Shown piece by piece: positions 1 through 10,660 of a DNA stretch of 64,000 bases. Origin of the DNA: Nematopogon swammerdamellus (Eukaryota > Arthropoda > Insecta > Lepidoptera > Adelidae); assembly GCA_946902875.1 (NCBI GenBank), contig OX336340.1:15453566-15517565 (forward strand), written 5' to 3'. The notes beneath the pieces are model-generated. The model was not told the DNA's origin. It ran no database searches and saw only the letters and a program-made list of their open reading frames with translations. Made by a program: the position numbers and the translations under genes. The first letter of the stretch is position 1; the number at the start of each line of letters is the position of its first letter.

Positions 1-309
1 TTAAATAAAAACTGAAAAGAAAAAAACAAGTCCAGTAGTCTAGAAATCTGTTAAGTAATATTGAATAACTACACCATTGAAATAGTTTCATTATCGATAC
101 ACACATATAATAAAACAAATAATAAACTCTAATGCGGAACATAGCGACTTTAACAGTCGGGACCCATTATTGGGAAAATTTCAATGGTTATTTTAGTTAG
201 GATTATAAGACCGTAAATTTTGTAATCTTGTTATTTCATTGAGAAAGTTAAATCGTGGGGATTATTAAGTAGCTAGCGGTGGTGTAAACTACTGATAATT
301 TTATTGATT
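1..309. other. AT-rich intron sequence, no feature seen
   Basis: This stretch holds no open frame of note and no repeat I recognise. Because gene A's terminal exons lie at 3562 onward, it is probably part of a gene A intron. That placement is inference, since the upstream exons are outside the window. Confidence 0.5.
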
Positions 310-1457
310 ACTAGCTTTTGCCCGCGGCTTCGCTCGCGTGAAATTCGTATTTCAAAAGAAGAAAGTAAGTAACTAAGGCCGATCTGCGTTTAGGTAAACA
401 ATAAACCTTCTCAACTAAAGTAAGTAACTAACGGCTAGGCTTCAGGCTGAGCTGCATTCTGGAAGACAATAAAACTTCTCGAAGAAAGTAAGTAACTGAG
501 CGCGAGGCCGCAGGCCGAGCTGCGTTCAGGAAGACGATAACTTTTTCGAAGAAAGTAAGTAACTGAGGGCGAGGCCGAAGGCCGAGCTGCGGTCAGGAAG
601 ACGATAACCTTTTCGAAGAAAGTAAGTAACAGAGTGCGAGGCCGAAGGCCGAGCTGCATTAAGGAAGACCATACACCTTCTCGAAGCAAGTAGTAAGTAA
701 CTAAGGGCGAGACCGAAGGCCGAGCTTCGTTCATTAAGACTATAAACCTTTTCGAAGAAATCAAGTAATTGAGGGCGAGGCCGAAGGCCGATCTGCGTTC
801 AGGAATACTATAAACCGTCTTGAAGAAAGTATGTAACTATCGCCCATAGTTACTTACTGTCAGCGACTTCCAGGATACAGCTCGGCCTTCGGCGACGCTC
901 TTAGTTACTTACTTTTTTTATGGAAACTGACACGGTTGGCTACATCACCCACAACATCCGTGATGTCAGCCCATAACACCGGATGAACTTGGTGCCACGT
1001 CAGTGCTTTCCTTCGAGAAGGTTTATGGTTTTCCTGAACGCAGCTCGGCCTTCGGCCTAGCCCTCTGTTCCTTACTTTCTTCGAAAAGGTTATCGTATTC
1101 CTGAACGCAGCTCGTCCTTCGGCCTAGCCCTCAGTTACTTACTTTCATCAAGAAGGTTTATAGTCTTCCTGAACGCAGCTCGGCCTTCAGCCTCGCCCTC
1201 AATTACTTAATTTCTTCGAGAAGGTTTATAGTCTTCCTAAATGCAGCTCGGCCTTCGGCCGCGCCCTTTGTTACTTACTTTCTTCGAAAAGCTTTATACT
1301 CTTCCTGAACGCAGCTCGGCCTTCGGCCTCGCCTTTAGTATGTTACTTAATTTATTGTTTATCTGAATCCAGTTCACCCTCCGGTCCTGGCCTAAGTTAC
1401 TTACTTTCTTCTTTTGAAATACGAATTTCACGCGAGCGAATCCGCGGGAAAAAGCTA
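310..1457. repeat. Inverted minisatellite array in a CCCGCGG-type element
   Basis: The left end reads TAGCTTTTGCCCGCGGCTTC and the right end is its approximate reverse complement (about 1395-1457), so the whole block can fold back. Each arm is a string of roughly 60-base units built on GAAGAAAGTAAGTAACT, GGCGAGGCCGAAGGCCGAG and TTCAGGAAGAC. Orientation switches near 845-905. A SINE fragment interrupts the right arm at 914-1015. A single unit of the same minisatellite sits inside the related element at 30006-30432, so it belongs to the element and has expanded here. An open frame on the minus strand at 435-764 is a by-product of the repeat and I do not call it a gene. Confidence 0.75.
914..1015 (-). 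mobile_element. SINE 3' fragment (body type A)
   Basis: It starts with a T-run and TATGGAAACTGACACGGTTG, the reverse complement of the poly(A) end of the SINE that is full length at 36417-36800. It is truncated at its 5' side, at the CTTCG position. Confidence 0.8.
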
Positions 1458-1519
1458 TCGATATTAAAATAAGAAACTTCAGTTATAAATGAAATACTAC
1501 TTAACTAAGTAAAATATTC

Positions 1520-1660
1520 CACCTATTAGCGTAACCGGAACTGAATTTTATTTAGCCTATCCTGTGTCTCGTATAGCTAAATGTGCGTGTACTAATTTTA
1601 CTCGAATTTAGATGATCGGCTTAAATTTTATGGAGGAAATTCATACATACATATTCGCCT
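1520..1660 (+). repeat. Fragment of the CCCGCGG-type interspersed element
   Basis: The order CGTAACCGGAACTGAATTTT, TATCCTGTGTC, GATGATCGG, GGAGGAAATTCATACATAC matches the 3' half of the elements at 19912-20250 and 25217-25755. No coding capacity is visible. Confidence 0.65.
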
Positions 1661-1697
1661 CGCCCCGCTGCCCCCATCATTTTCTTTTAAGTTCAGT

Positions 1698-2018
1698 TCA
1701 CTAATTTACGCCCTTTCCAACGGTATACCAAATGTCATACAAATAATTCACTATGTGGTCAAAATTAGGGACATAGACCAGAATAGAACGACAACACGGG
1801 CACTTTGTAACAGGGCCACTTACTTATCGGTGGTCGCTTCCCGTACTGAGAGCGTTTTCCGGAGCATTTTCAAATTTAGAACATGTACCGGTCGCGCGGG
1901 CACTTTGTTCAATTCTCCAATATTAATGTTTAGACTCTTGCAAATTATCTCTAATTTTGATCACATAGTGAATGATTTGTATAAAATGTGGTATACCTTT
2001 GGAAAGGGCGTAAACTAG
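1698..2018. repeat. Foldback element of about 320 bp
   Basis: The arm at 1698-1767 (with TTTACGCCCTTTCCAACGGT and CACTATGTGGTCAAAATTAG) is the near reverse complement of 1946-2018. The motif CGGGCACTTTGT also occurs on both sides of the centre. I see no coding sequence and read it as a non-autonomous foldback or MITE. The rest of the stretch to 2394 is AT-rich with nothing recognised. Confidence 0.65.
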
Positions 2019-2394
2019 CAAACTTTTTAAAAGAAAACGACGCTCTCAATTGGTGTTTTTTTTAATGAATTAAGAAATTAGGATTCTGTCATCTTTTTAC
2101 TTGTTCTCGGGACTTTGGGAAGTCATAAGTCCTTTTTCATGGTATTTTTTTTATTTTTTTACATCAAGTAATTTTTTTTCTAAAACAAGGATACATCGTA
2201 AAATTCAATAAATTTTATTTCGTGCTGATACAACCATGAAAAAGAGAAGTTACAAGGGTTTAAAGCTGGGATTTTGGTAATTTTCAAAAATAAAGAAAAA
2301 AAATCGTATCTCTATACCACGTGACACCTGACAAAAGGTATGTTGGGTCAAAACATTGCAAATGACCCCACTTATCTACAAAAAAAAATTGTCG

Positions 2395-2422
2395 GTCGAT
2401 GTGCCGAACACCCTGTATAATA
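2395..2422. repeat. Single transposon terminal repeat (ACACCCTGTATA type)
   Basis: CCGAACACCCTGTATAATA resembles the CAGGGTGT-type termini of the MITE at 38201-38658 and the palindrome at 52544-54709. No matching partner end was found upstream, so this is probably one end of a decayed element. Confidence 0.4.
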
Positions 2423-2790
2423 AGAACTTTATCACAGCTCTATTATTATAAGAGTGAGAATGGTTGCTAACCAACTTTAAATCGTTATAGATCCTAAATG
2501 GTCATTCGAAATGAAAAATGATAAGAGAAACCTAAAGATCATTTTCAAATACCTATTCAACGATACCCCACTTAACATAGTTAGTCAACTTTCATTTTTT
2601 TCTTTTTCACAATATGGCACCTAGTTGTCGCCATATTGAATTTTGATTACTGTCATGTCTTCAGTGACACTCGCAAGATTAAGACAAATCGATTGACGTA
2701 AGAATCATCAAAATCGGCCCACGCGTTTGGTCTCTAGTGTGCCACAAAGGAACAAACATACATACATACATACATACATACATACATAGG
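2423..2790. other. AT-rich intron sequence ending in a CATA microsatellite
   Basis: No gene is visible. A (CATA)n run occupies about 2757-2788. It follows a stretch containing ATCGGCCCACGCG that looks like the 3' end of a non-LTR element with a short-repeat tail. Confidence 0.5.
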
Positions 2791-2837
2791 CTGATAAACA
2801 CATTACCCTCCTTTGCGTCGCGCAGTCGGGTAATAAA

Positions 2838-3085
2838 ACATTGTGCCTTAGAACTGTGGAACGCTGGTATTTAGAATTTCAACGTGGAAAATTCATTCTC
2901 AGTGACAAACGACGTGAAGTTCGACCAAAAACCACCATGAACCAAGAGAACATCGACGCTGTGGGGCAATCGTCATGCGAGATTGAAGCATTTCAGGGAC
3001 AACAGTTCAAAAAATCTCGTTGGATACCACATTTGCATAGCGATGACCATAAAACAGCTCGGGGGTGTCATAAAACTCTGTAATT
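2838..3085 (+). pseudogene. Mariner transposase N-terminal fragment
   Basis: The translated frame begins LRTVERWYLEFQRGKF and continues with charged residues and RPKTT. This resembles the DNA-binding helix-turn-helix region of mariner transposases (pattern RTVQRWFxxFxxGxF). Only the N-terminal part remains. No catalytic Asp is present and the frame drifts after about 80 codons. It lies inside the presumed intron of gene A and is distinct from the mariner at 31833-33014. Confidence 0.55.
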
Positions 3086-3123
3086 ATCCGGCCGAGGAGA
3101 GTCAAAACACGTTTATCAATGTA

Positions 3124-3310
3124 ACCGGGCGGGTTAAACCCTATCCTATCACCTAGTAAGATATGAAGGGAAAGGACATACAGTTTTACGTAGAATCCGA
3201 ACCACGGTCAGCCTCCAGCGGTCGAGCGGTTACCCACCAAAGTACTGACCGCGCCAGGGTGTGCTTATGATCACGACCGATAGTCGGCCGGTCGCACCAT
3301 TGAGCGCATT
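3124..3310 (-). mobile_element. SINE head fragment (tRNA/5S-like head)
   Basis: On the minus strand it carries a degenerate 5S-like segment (CAGTACTTTGGTGGGTAACC) and a decayed tRNA A-box region, followed by the start of body A (GGGCGGGTTAAACCC on the plus strand). The 3' body is missing. Compare the full copies at 24615-24987 and 36417-36800. Confidence 0.7.
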
Positions 3311-3561
3311 TGCTGATACGAAGCTGACTCGTAAAGTGCTCTACACTCAAAATTTCCTACTTAAAGAATATTGAACTTGCCATTGTGATGCACATTAATT
3401 ACATCTATCTATGGCGATTGCGGATAAGTCTTGCAAACGGTGCTTTATACGAATTTTGTGGAAATGTTGTAGCCAACCATCAACTAAGAGTCTGAGAGGC
3501 TCTAAAGAATTGTATTCATATCCAGTACAGTAGAGTGACTAATTTTATAATGTATCCACAG

Positions 3562-3698
3562 GCGGCCATGGCACCCTACTCGGAGTGATCAACTCGTTCG
3601 TGCACGTGGTGATGTACGGTTACTACCTGCTCAGCATTGCTGATCCCACTTACAAACAGTCTATCTGGTGGAAGAAGTACATCACACAGCTCCAAATC
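3562..3698 (+). CDS. Gene A, penultimate coding exon: ELOVL-family fatty-acid elongase
   Basis: The exon follows the acceptor TGTATCCACAG and ends before GTTAGT, a donor with the less usual T at +3. A stop codon at 3540-3542 in the same frame shows the reading cannot continue upstream. It encodes GGHGTLLGVINSFVHVVMYG, then YYLLS and WWKKYITQLQI. These are the conserved NSFVHVxMYxYY helix and WWKKYxTxLQ motif of ELOVL elongases. The first two bases complete a codon begun in an exon outside the window. In gene B this region is part of one longer exon, so the intron at 3561/3562 is a structural difference between the paralogues. The catalytic HxxHH exon must lie upstream of the window. Confidence 0.93.
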
Positions 3699-3990
3699 GT
3701 TAGTATTCTTCGTGAAGTCTTCAAATCATCTGCAGAAATGGTTTTACGAACCCTCTGTGCCGTTTTTATTTAAATTCGTCTGATTCTTTCCACATCGCCA
3801 ACATCTCAGACTCAGTTGGAAATGTTTAAATTCCCCTAAACATCTAATTCATACTAAACATTGAAAGTTTATTTTTATAAGAACCATTTCATGAAACAGA
3901 TATTAGTATCGTAATCAAATTCACCGCACCATTATTTCTCCATTATCCTCATATCCGGTACATTCTAATCACATGCATTCATGTTTTCAG

Positions 3991-4281
3991 GTGCAGTTCC
4001 TCTGGCTGGTGATTCACTTCTTACCCATCGTGTTCATTCCTGGCTGCGGATATCCTCGCTGGACTGCCGCCGTGTTCCTGCCACAGAACTTGTTTATGCT
4101 GATCCTCTTCGTAGACTTCTACAGGAAGGCCTACCTTCAGAAACCAGCAAAGAAGATCACTGAAAATGGCACGCAGAATGGGAAAATACTTGTCGATGCA
4201 AACTCAAATGTCATGACGGTTGGAAATGGTGTGCATAAAAAACATGAAGTCCAAAACGGGAAGCAGAAAAAACATGATTAA
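3991..4281 (+). CDS. Gene A, terminal coding exon: ELOVL-family fatty-acid elongase C-terminus
   Basis: The exon begins after ATGTTTTCAG with VQFLWLVIHFLPIVF and joins the previous exon in phase 0 across a 292-base intron. It holds the last membrane helices (VIHFLPIVF and the NLFMLILFVDFYRKAYL stretch) and the conserved Cys-x-x-Pro near GCGYPRW. A hydrophilic, Asn-Gly-rich tail follows. The protein ends KKHD, a KKxx-type signal for return to the ER, which suits an enzyme that condenses malonyl-CoA with long acyl-CoA at the ER membrane. The stop is TAA at 4279-4281. The acyl-chain specificity cannot be read from this part. Confidence 0.93.
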   Translation: MQFLWLVIHFLPIVFIPGCGYPRWTAAVFLPQNLFMLILFVDFYRKAYLQKPAKKITENGTQNGKILVDANSNVMTVGNGVHKKHEVQNGKQKKHD

Positions 4282-4570
4282 TTAAACGTTTAGAAAATAT
4301 ATGGTTTTAAGTGCCTATAGGCTAACTTAGATTCCGAAATAGTACTGACAAGTACTACGATTAGGTAGTATTACGATCAAGTAGATCGTGGCAGATGTAT
4401 AGTTACTAAAAATATTAAAGTAAATTTTGATTTATTTTAGAACAGCTTTATCGGATATTGTGAACGCATATTATATTGTAACGTTATATTGTTATCCATT
4501 GATGATGCGATCATGATGGTGTGGACATATGTGATTTTTTTAAATAAATTGTTTTATTATCTGTTAATGT
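4282..4570 (+). other. Gene A 3' UTR
   Basis: AT-rich sequence follows the stop codon, with an AATAAA at 4543-4548. The transcript should end at about 4560-4575. A retrotransposon remnant begins roughly 60-100 bases further on. Confidence 0.7.
4543..4548 (+). terminator. Poly(A) signal of gene A
   Basis: This is a canonical AATAAA about 260 bases after the gene A stop codon. It is followed by a T-rich stretch (TTGTTTTATTATCTG) that would serve as the downstream element. Confidence 0.7.
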
Positions 4571-4666
4571 TGTTAGAGCTGTCACTAAATAACAAATAAG
4601 AGGTTTAAATAATATTTGTTTTATGAAAATCAGTACCTATAATGTAGCTATCTCCAGGGACCAAAG

Positions 4667-6450
4667 GTGATTGACACGGTCAATTTCACCTTCCTCCTCT
4701 GCCAAGCGCCTCTCCAAATCCTGCAAGAGGCTATCGCCAGGGCTAAATTCGAGAATATCGGCAGAATTGGCGATAGACTGAAGCGGCACCCAACAGGGAG
4801 CCGTGAGTTCTGGTCTCTCCCCAAATCTGTATCTCTTTTTGCGGAGAATTCTCAAGTGGATGATGGGGTAGCTTCTTCTCCATTCATACCTAAGTGTGAG
4901 AACTCCTTGCCAGAAGTACAGTTTCGGCAGAGAACTGTGCGAAAGAAGCTTCTTACCCTAGACATCAGGAAAGCGAGTGGGCCGGCCAGAGTGCCTGCAT
5001 TGGTGTTGAAAAGGTGTGCTCCCAAGTTGGCTCCAGTACTGATGCGCCTCTTTCGCCTCTCGTACTCTACTGGCCGCGTGCCGGCACCTTGGAAATCAGC
5101 TTTCGTTCAGCCTATCCCTAAAAAGATCGACCACTCTGACTAGTCAAACTAGCGACCTATAGCAATTACCTCCCTTCTCTGCAAGGTGATGGAGCGCGTT
5201 ATAAATGCGCAGCTCATGACGCACCTGGAGACGAGTAATATCATCAGCGATCGTCAATACGGCTTTCGGCAAAATCGATCAGCTCGTGATCTCCTAGCGT
5301 ACGTCACTCATCTTTGAGGGGAAGCGCTTGAAGGATACTGTGAATCGTTGGCAATTGGACTCGATATTGATAAGGCATTTGACCGGGTCTGGCATAATGC
5401 GCTTCTGGGCAAGCTGCCGGCGTACGGAATCCCCTCTGGCCTTTGTTAATTGGGTCACCGACTTCCTACATGGGCGTAGTATTCAGGTCCTCGTGGACGG
5501 CTGTTCTTCGAACGCCATGTCAGTGAATGCCGGTGTACCGGGTTCTGTGTTGTCTCCCACGCTGTTTCTTTTGCATATCAATAATATGCTGCTACTCGGC
5601 AACATACACTGTTATGCAGACGACAGTACGGCACACGGATCCCAGTGACCATTCAGTCGGACGGAACGTTGTAAACGAGAAGAGGCTCTTGTGTCTGAAC
5701 TCGAGCAAACCCCCCAGTCTATTGCCGAATGGGGCCGGACACACAACAACAGCGAACGGTGTTCGCCCCAGCTCCTTCCTTCCAAAACACCTCGCTCAAA
5801 TTAAGCGACCACCTCGGGATCCTCGGTGTCGAACTGTCGCACGACTTAAACTTCCGGCGCCACATTGAGAACAAGGCCAGGCTGACCTCAAAAAAGCTGG
5901 GCGTACTGAATAAGGTGCGGCGGTATTTCACGCCGGGGCAAAAACTGACCTTGTATAAAACACAGGTAGGGTCCTGCCTGGAGTACTGCTTGCACTTGTG
6001 CGATGGCTCAGCTAAACACCAGATTGCGCCGCTAGACTTAATCCAGCGTCGTGCCGTGCGACTGGTGGGTGACCCTGTCTGTGGTTTTCCCGCGACATAG
6101 AACCGCAGCACCTCCCTAGCGACGTCGGCTCCCTAACCGTGATCTGTCGTCTATTTCATGGAGAGTGTTCGGAGGAGCTGTTTAACGCGATCCCGCAGTT
6201 CCAATTCCACCTACTCCGATTCAATTCAATCGATCTACCACCGGGAGGTTCGGTGGTAGGTCGGTTCTGTAGGTTTTTTATTCACAGAACCGGAAAATGT
6301 GTAACTTTTCCTCCCAAGGACAGCCTGAAAGGGGCGTGAAAAGGGTCCTGTCAGGCCGGCATGGCATTTGCAATCTCCGTGCATCACAGAATGTCCATGG
6401 GCATCGTTAGACACCTACTTGTAGGTGAAACGAGGCTACATGTCGCGCTA
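4667..6450 (+). pseudogene. Jockey-type non-LTR retrotransposon, reverse-transcriptase remnant
   Basis: Segments in shifting frames spell a Jockey-clade reverse transcriptase in order: GSREFWSLPKSVS and KASGPARVPALVLKRCAPK (about 4790-5030), then SLLCKVMERVINAQL and ISDRQYGFRQNRSARDLLAY (about 5165-5310), then LDIDKAFDRVWH (about 5360), then the palm motif CYADDSTAHG (about 5610), and last the thumb and tail with PLDLIQRRAVRLVGDPV (about 6030-6080). Several frameshifts and in-frame stops make it inactive. The 5' half with the endonuclease is missing. The last 100 bases (from GGCATGGCATTTGCAATC) recur at 10545-10650. It sits immediately downstream of gene A's poly(A) signal on the same strand. 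Confidence 0.88.
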
Positions 6451-6870
6451 TCTAAAAAAAAACACGCTCACCGAGGTTCGATACCGCAGACTTATTGTAA
6501 GGCTGTCCAGCCTGAGACCTCCATAGGTTAAAGGAATCGGGAAACACACTCGCATATTATAATAATCCGAAAGGGCGGAAACGGAGTTTAATGGCAACAT
6601 CCATGTATTTATTATCAAAAGTATAGTATTACCGCGTATTTTTATGCTATATCCTTAAGCTGTGTCCGTAATATTGCATTGACATTTTAAGGCAATGAGA
6701 TATAGTGATAATTATTACAATAGCCCCTAACCAACCTAAGATATGGGCCAGCGTTTCTAACTTGAAAACTGGTCAAAGTAGAATTTATTATGAAATAATA
6801 CTACCTAAAATGCTATATCTACTGGGCTATAGTGTAAGGTTGCAATAGTGAACTGCTTTTAATTAATCTT
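6451..6870. other. AT-rich intergenic sequence with a short Jockey scrap
   Basis: No gene is seen. Near 6525-6560 the phrase GGTTAAAGGAATCGGGAAACA matches the 3' region of the Jockey copies at 12.9-13.2 and 15.5 kb (their GGATTCGGGAAACACACTCG). The rest is unrecognised. Confidence 0.45.
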
Positions 6871-6925
6871 GACATGGTTGGCTACATCACCATACACCAT
6901 CCGTGATAACGCCCCGTCATCCCAC
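6871..6925 (-). mobile_element. Degenerate SINE fragment (body A)
   Basis: GACATGGTTGGCTACATCAC followed by a decayed CATCCGTGAT is the reverse complement of the SINE 3' body. It is short and diverged. From here to about 7545 I see nothing else. Confidence 0.55.
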
Positions 6926-7544
6926 AACATAGACATATGTATAGCTGAAATTGTTACCATGCCGGATATTTCAGGGGGTTAATCTGTATTGAAAACTACT
7001 GATAGTACATAGATTACAAAGAAGGAACGGAGGCGAAATTGAAAAAAATTGGATTCTCCATACATTTTCGCAAATACACAACCTCAAAATGAATGGAGCA
7101 TTCAAATGTTTATTTGTTTTTCAAAATTGCCAACCGTTGGACTGAACACGACATATGACTGCGATTTTCTCCGAGTTCGATCACTTCCAACTTTCTGCTC
7201 AGCCCCTAGCATTATGTAAAGATATAGATGAATAAATAATAAAGTATGTGTGTTAGTAACTGAATTTTTTTAATTAGTTGGTATTTTAAAAATATATATA
7301 GCATAATGTTAAATATTTCAATGTACATTTTTCTTCCCTCTTCGGACTCTTCTCGTTTGGCTGGTCTCGCTGCAGCAAGGGGGAGGAACTCTCGAAGAAT
7401 TTATAACGAGGGGAGCTTGTGCCTTGCAACTTTCTAGAAGGCTTACGAGTATCAAGTTTTTGCTGTAGAACTCTTGGGGAATGAAGCCCAGACGCCACCA
7501 AGTTTTGTCAAGGACTTGGGAAGCTACCAATCGAGGCGTCTGGA

Positions 7545-7985
7545 AACCAATTTAGTCTCTGCTATCTTTGTCAAAAGATCAGCCTAGCCATTCTGCATTC
7601 GACCCCGTACGCCGGACGCCCCTATAAGCAGTTGACCCAAATACTTCACCAGCTCCCTGGCCTCCGGGCTCCACACCTCGAGAGTATTCAGGGCAAGACA
7701 AACTCGTAATTTTGTTTTAAATAACGATATTTACTATGTTTTGTAGGTTGCGCCTTTGCCGCGGCGCGGCATAGCCGTAGATATCTGACAAGAGCCGCCT
7801 AGGATACACTAGGGGCTAGGGTATCCGCACACGTGATATACCAGGTCAAAGTGCTCCCATGAGAGCGCTGGGTATGCGTGCGGAAAGCAAGGGAACGCTT
7901 GGTATACGCTTGATGTTTGGGCGTGTCGGGTAACCTGCCGGCACTCCTGGAAAATGAAAGGCTGTGGTGACCGAACGTTCCCATC
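7545..7985 (-). pseudogene. Retroelement C-terminal module fragment (copy 1)
   Basis: Read on the minus strand and across frameshifts, the pieces run CGHH..SAGRLP, then a region ending YITCADTLAPS (about 7800-7850), then VWSPEARELVKYLGQLL and an IGAS/GVRG tail (about 7600-7680). The same order of motifs (HHGL, DGKRPDG, WDATxxDTLA, VETxGxW, RISxAIQRGNA) is seen in the other copies in this window. From memory this is a region common at the C-terminus of reverse-transcriptase polyproteins in animal genomes. I could not check the family. It is broken by stops and frameshifts. Confidence 0.55.
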
Positions 7986-8104
7986 GATCGGCCGCATATA
8001 CGTATTTATGTATGTGTGTTCGTATTTTAATTAATTAAATGACCGATCAAACCGCTCAAAGCGTACCCCTCTCCACACCTTGGCACCTTGTTAGATAAAA
8101 CAAC

Positions 8105-8665
8105 AGTAAGAATTGCTATTGCTCTTAGTATCGATGTCAAGGTATGCCAGCCTCATTCTTGGGTCTGCGGAATCAGCGTGAACTGTTTAGGACATCACGG
8201 TCTTGTTTGCCCGTGGAATGGATAAAAAACATATGTGCTCTCCCTAATGGAGCCACCAGTCATCTCGCGCTCGGACGGCAAAAGACCGGACGGTTTGACG
8301 CTGGTTCCTTGGATGAGACTTGGAAGGGACTTCAAACGGTCTTCGAACGGTAGAGCCCTGGTATGGGACGCCACGTTTGTTGGTCGATACGCTGGCGCCT
8401 AGCCATCTCTCCTCTTCCTCGTGTTCAGCCGGTTCGTCCGCAGCACAATCTACTGAGAAAATAAAATAAAAGTAAGAGTCCCTAAAAATCCTCATTGAAT
8501 TTCTAAGTTTTGCGGTGGAAACTCTTGATGCGTGCGGTCACTGGACGCACTGGATTTTGCCGAAACCATTGGTAAATAGCTCGTGGATAAGTCTGGTGAC
8601 GTGCGTGGCAAGGTTTTCTTCATACGCCGCATAAGCCTGGCAATTAAAAGAAGGAAAGATCCTAG
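8105..8665 (+). pseudogene. Retroelement C-terminal module fragment (copy 2, longest)
   Basis: The plus-strand segments read in order: IALALSIDVKVCQPHS with GHHGLVCP (about 8120-8215), [15 protein letters not shown] (about 8270-8315), [17 protein letters not shown] (about 8350-8400), FCGGNS replacing the usual FxVETL (about 8500-8530), SLDALDFAETIGK and VRGKVFFIRRISLAIKR (about 8545-8650). This is the most complete copy of the module and shows its order. Frame changes and a stop make it non-functional. It lies head to head with copy 1. Confidence 0.6.
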
Positions 8666-9448
8666 GGACCATGGCTGCCTCGGCTGAACTGGAAGAAATG
8701 TTTTATTCAGGTTTAGGTTTATTTATTTTTTTTATTTACTGCAAATAATTGTACATAATATACCAATATACATGTAAAAAAGTACTTAATTAGTATATTA
8801 GATATAATTCTTCCTAGAAAAATTGCTAACATTTAGAACTAGCGCATAATGTACAAAATATTGAATGTTACTCTTTAATTTAGTGTGAATTAAATAATAT
8901 TTTTCTTTAACAGTATTTTTATTTTTGTGCATATTTAATAGTTTGGTCATTGTATGGTTTCGAAAGTGATTAAAATATTTATTTTAAACTTATCATGTAA
9001 AGAAAACTCATTCAGTAGGTATATTAAATTATAGCCACTGCCACATCAGTTTGTTAGCAGTAGTGGTCCGAGACTTGCTTTCATGTACACGTTTTATCGG
9101 TATACATATAATTTTTCCTAAAAAAAATATTTAAAAACAGTCGCCTTGTGCACCTATAGCACATGCTGAGATGGGTCCATATTGTCATTAGTTGTGTTAT
9201 GAAATTCGGTTTACTTGTATAATTTCATGTTTCTGTAATGTTTTATTTTTTTTATATATAGTTGTTTTTCTTTTCTTTCTTTCTATTTAGGTAATGTATA
9301 TGTATACCTATTTCAAGAACTCTACTAGGTATCGAAACTTATCGTAGTTTTTTTATGACCTGTGAGACTATAACTTAGAGAGCTTTTAATCGTATTTTCT
9401 TTCGACATTCCACAGCTCGATCGCATAGTAAAAATTACAACCACATTG
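8666..9448. other. AT-rich intergenic DNA
   Basis: No gene, conserved motif or recognised repeat was found. T-rich homopolymer runs occur near 8725 and 9240. Confidence 0.5.
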
Positions 9449-9565
9449 AATGACAATCGGTCGGGTCGAAACGGCTATGAAAATAGTTGGTGTTTTCCGT
9501 CCAGTTCAATTTAGCCGGCACGACCAAAGGGATTAACTGAAATGGCACCTCGCTGACACTGACCA
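9449..9565 (+). mobile_element. Degenerate SINE fragment (body A)
   Basis: GGTCGGGTCGAAACGGCTAT, GTTTTCCGTCCAGTTCAATT and GCCGGCACGACCAAAGGGA follow the SINE body in order and then drift. The poly(A) end is missing. Confidence 0.65.
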
Positions 9566-10405
9566 CGGCTGACTCTGGATCATACATTATCATCTATCAT
9601 CAATACACAAAATAAATTGTAAACGTCGCTTATCTCTCTTAAAATATTAGGAAAAAAATTGGGGGGGATGAAAGGTAATAGAATGCAATGAATCGTTCTC
9701 TAAACTAACCTAATCTAATTTGGAGGTATCCAAAAGGCATGCCGATACAATTAGACAACGACCGTACTGGAACCATTCGGGCACAGAGGAGGCGTCAGAA
9801 GACATTGGTCACAATGCCGCGTGATCGATGTTCTTGTCACCAATGTCTGCCCCGGGCATGGTTTTTCGGGATTTTTAAAATACATCAGCAGCTTTCATCC
9901 AACAGTCATAACTCTACTCTCCACTACAACAAACTACTTCCATCGTAATGATTATCTTTCCAATACGTAAAAAGTGAAATTTTGGTCCTTTAGAAAACTA
10001 GCTTTTTCTCAAAATGTATTACTTACTTATAAAGCAATATGAACAATTATATCAAAACCACATAATGTGTACCAACGCTTTAATTTTTTTCCAGTAGGAG
10101 AAAGCTCGGCGACAAAGCTGCAATTTATTATTAACTCTTAAGGGAAATATTTGTTAACGCGAACTTAATTATTATAGCCATGTTATGTATTTTTTTAATT
10201 GCCTCAACAATACCTGTAGAATAAAATAATACTCGATTTATTAAAAAAAAAACAAAACACATTTTGGAGTATCCTGTAACTACTTTCCACCGAACTATTA
10301 GACAGATGTATCTGTGTCCTGTCTGCGGGCGTATTTTGTGGCCAGTTTGCCATTTGCCATCAAAATCTGTTCAATATATCCTGAGATACATGTATGTGAC
10401 CGACA
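9566..10405. other. Unassigned intergenic DNA
   Basis: A 69-codon open frame at 9739-9948 has no recognisable motif, so I do not call it. The rest is AT-rich. Confidence 0.45.
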
Positions 10406-10448
10406 GACGGATAGACAGACAGACCTAGTGTCTGTCTGTCTATCCGTC
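10406..10448. repeat. Hairpin of GACA/GACG repeat
   Basis: The 19-base arm GACGGATAGACAGACAGAC is followed by the loop CTAGT and its exact reverse complement. It is an inverted junction of the GACA/GACG microsatellite that is common in the GGTTCCGTA repeat family of this window. Confidence 0.8.
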
Positions 10449-10539
10449 CCCCGTGACCCCATAGGAAAAAAACCAAAGTTTTTCCTGCCCATAATTCTAT
10501 CCCAAGTATAGTCTTCGTCATTCAAGAGGGGTGAGAATA

Positions 10540-10660
10540 GTCACCTGTCCGGCCAGCATGGCATTCGCAACCCCCGCATACGACCGAATGTCAATGGGCG
10601 TCGTTAGACACCTTGTGGGTGGCTCGGCGTCACATGTCCTACTGTCAATAAAATCAATTA
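10540..10660 (+). repeat. Jockey 3'-end fragment
   Basis: GGCATGGCATTCGCAACCCC, CGTCGTTAGACACC and CACATGTC match the tail of the element ending near 6450. Only this tail is present. Confidence 0.55.
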
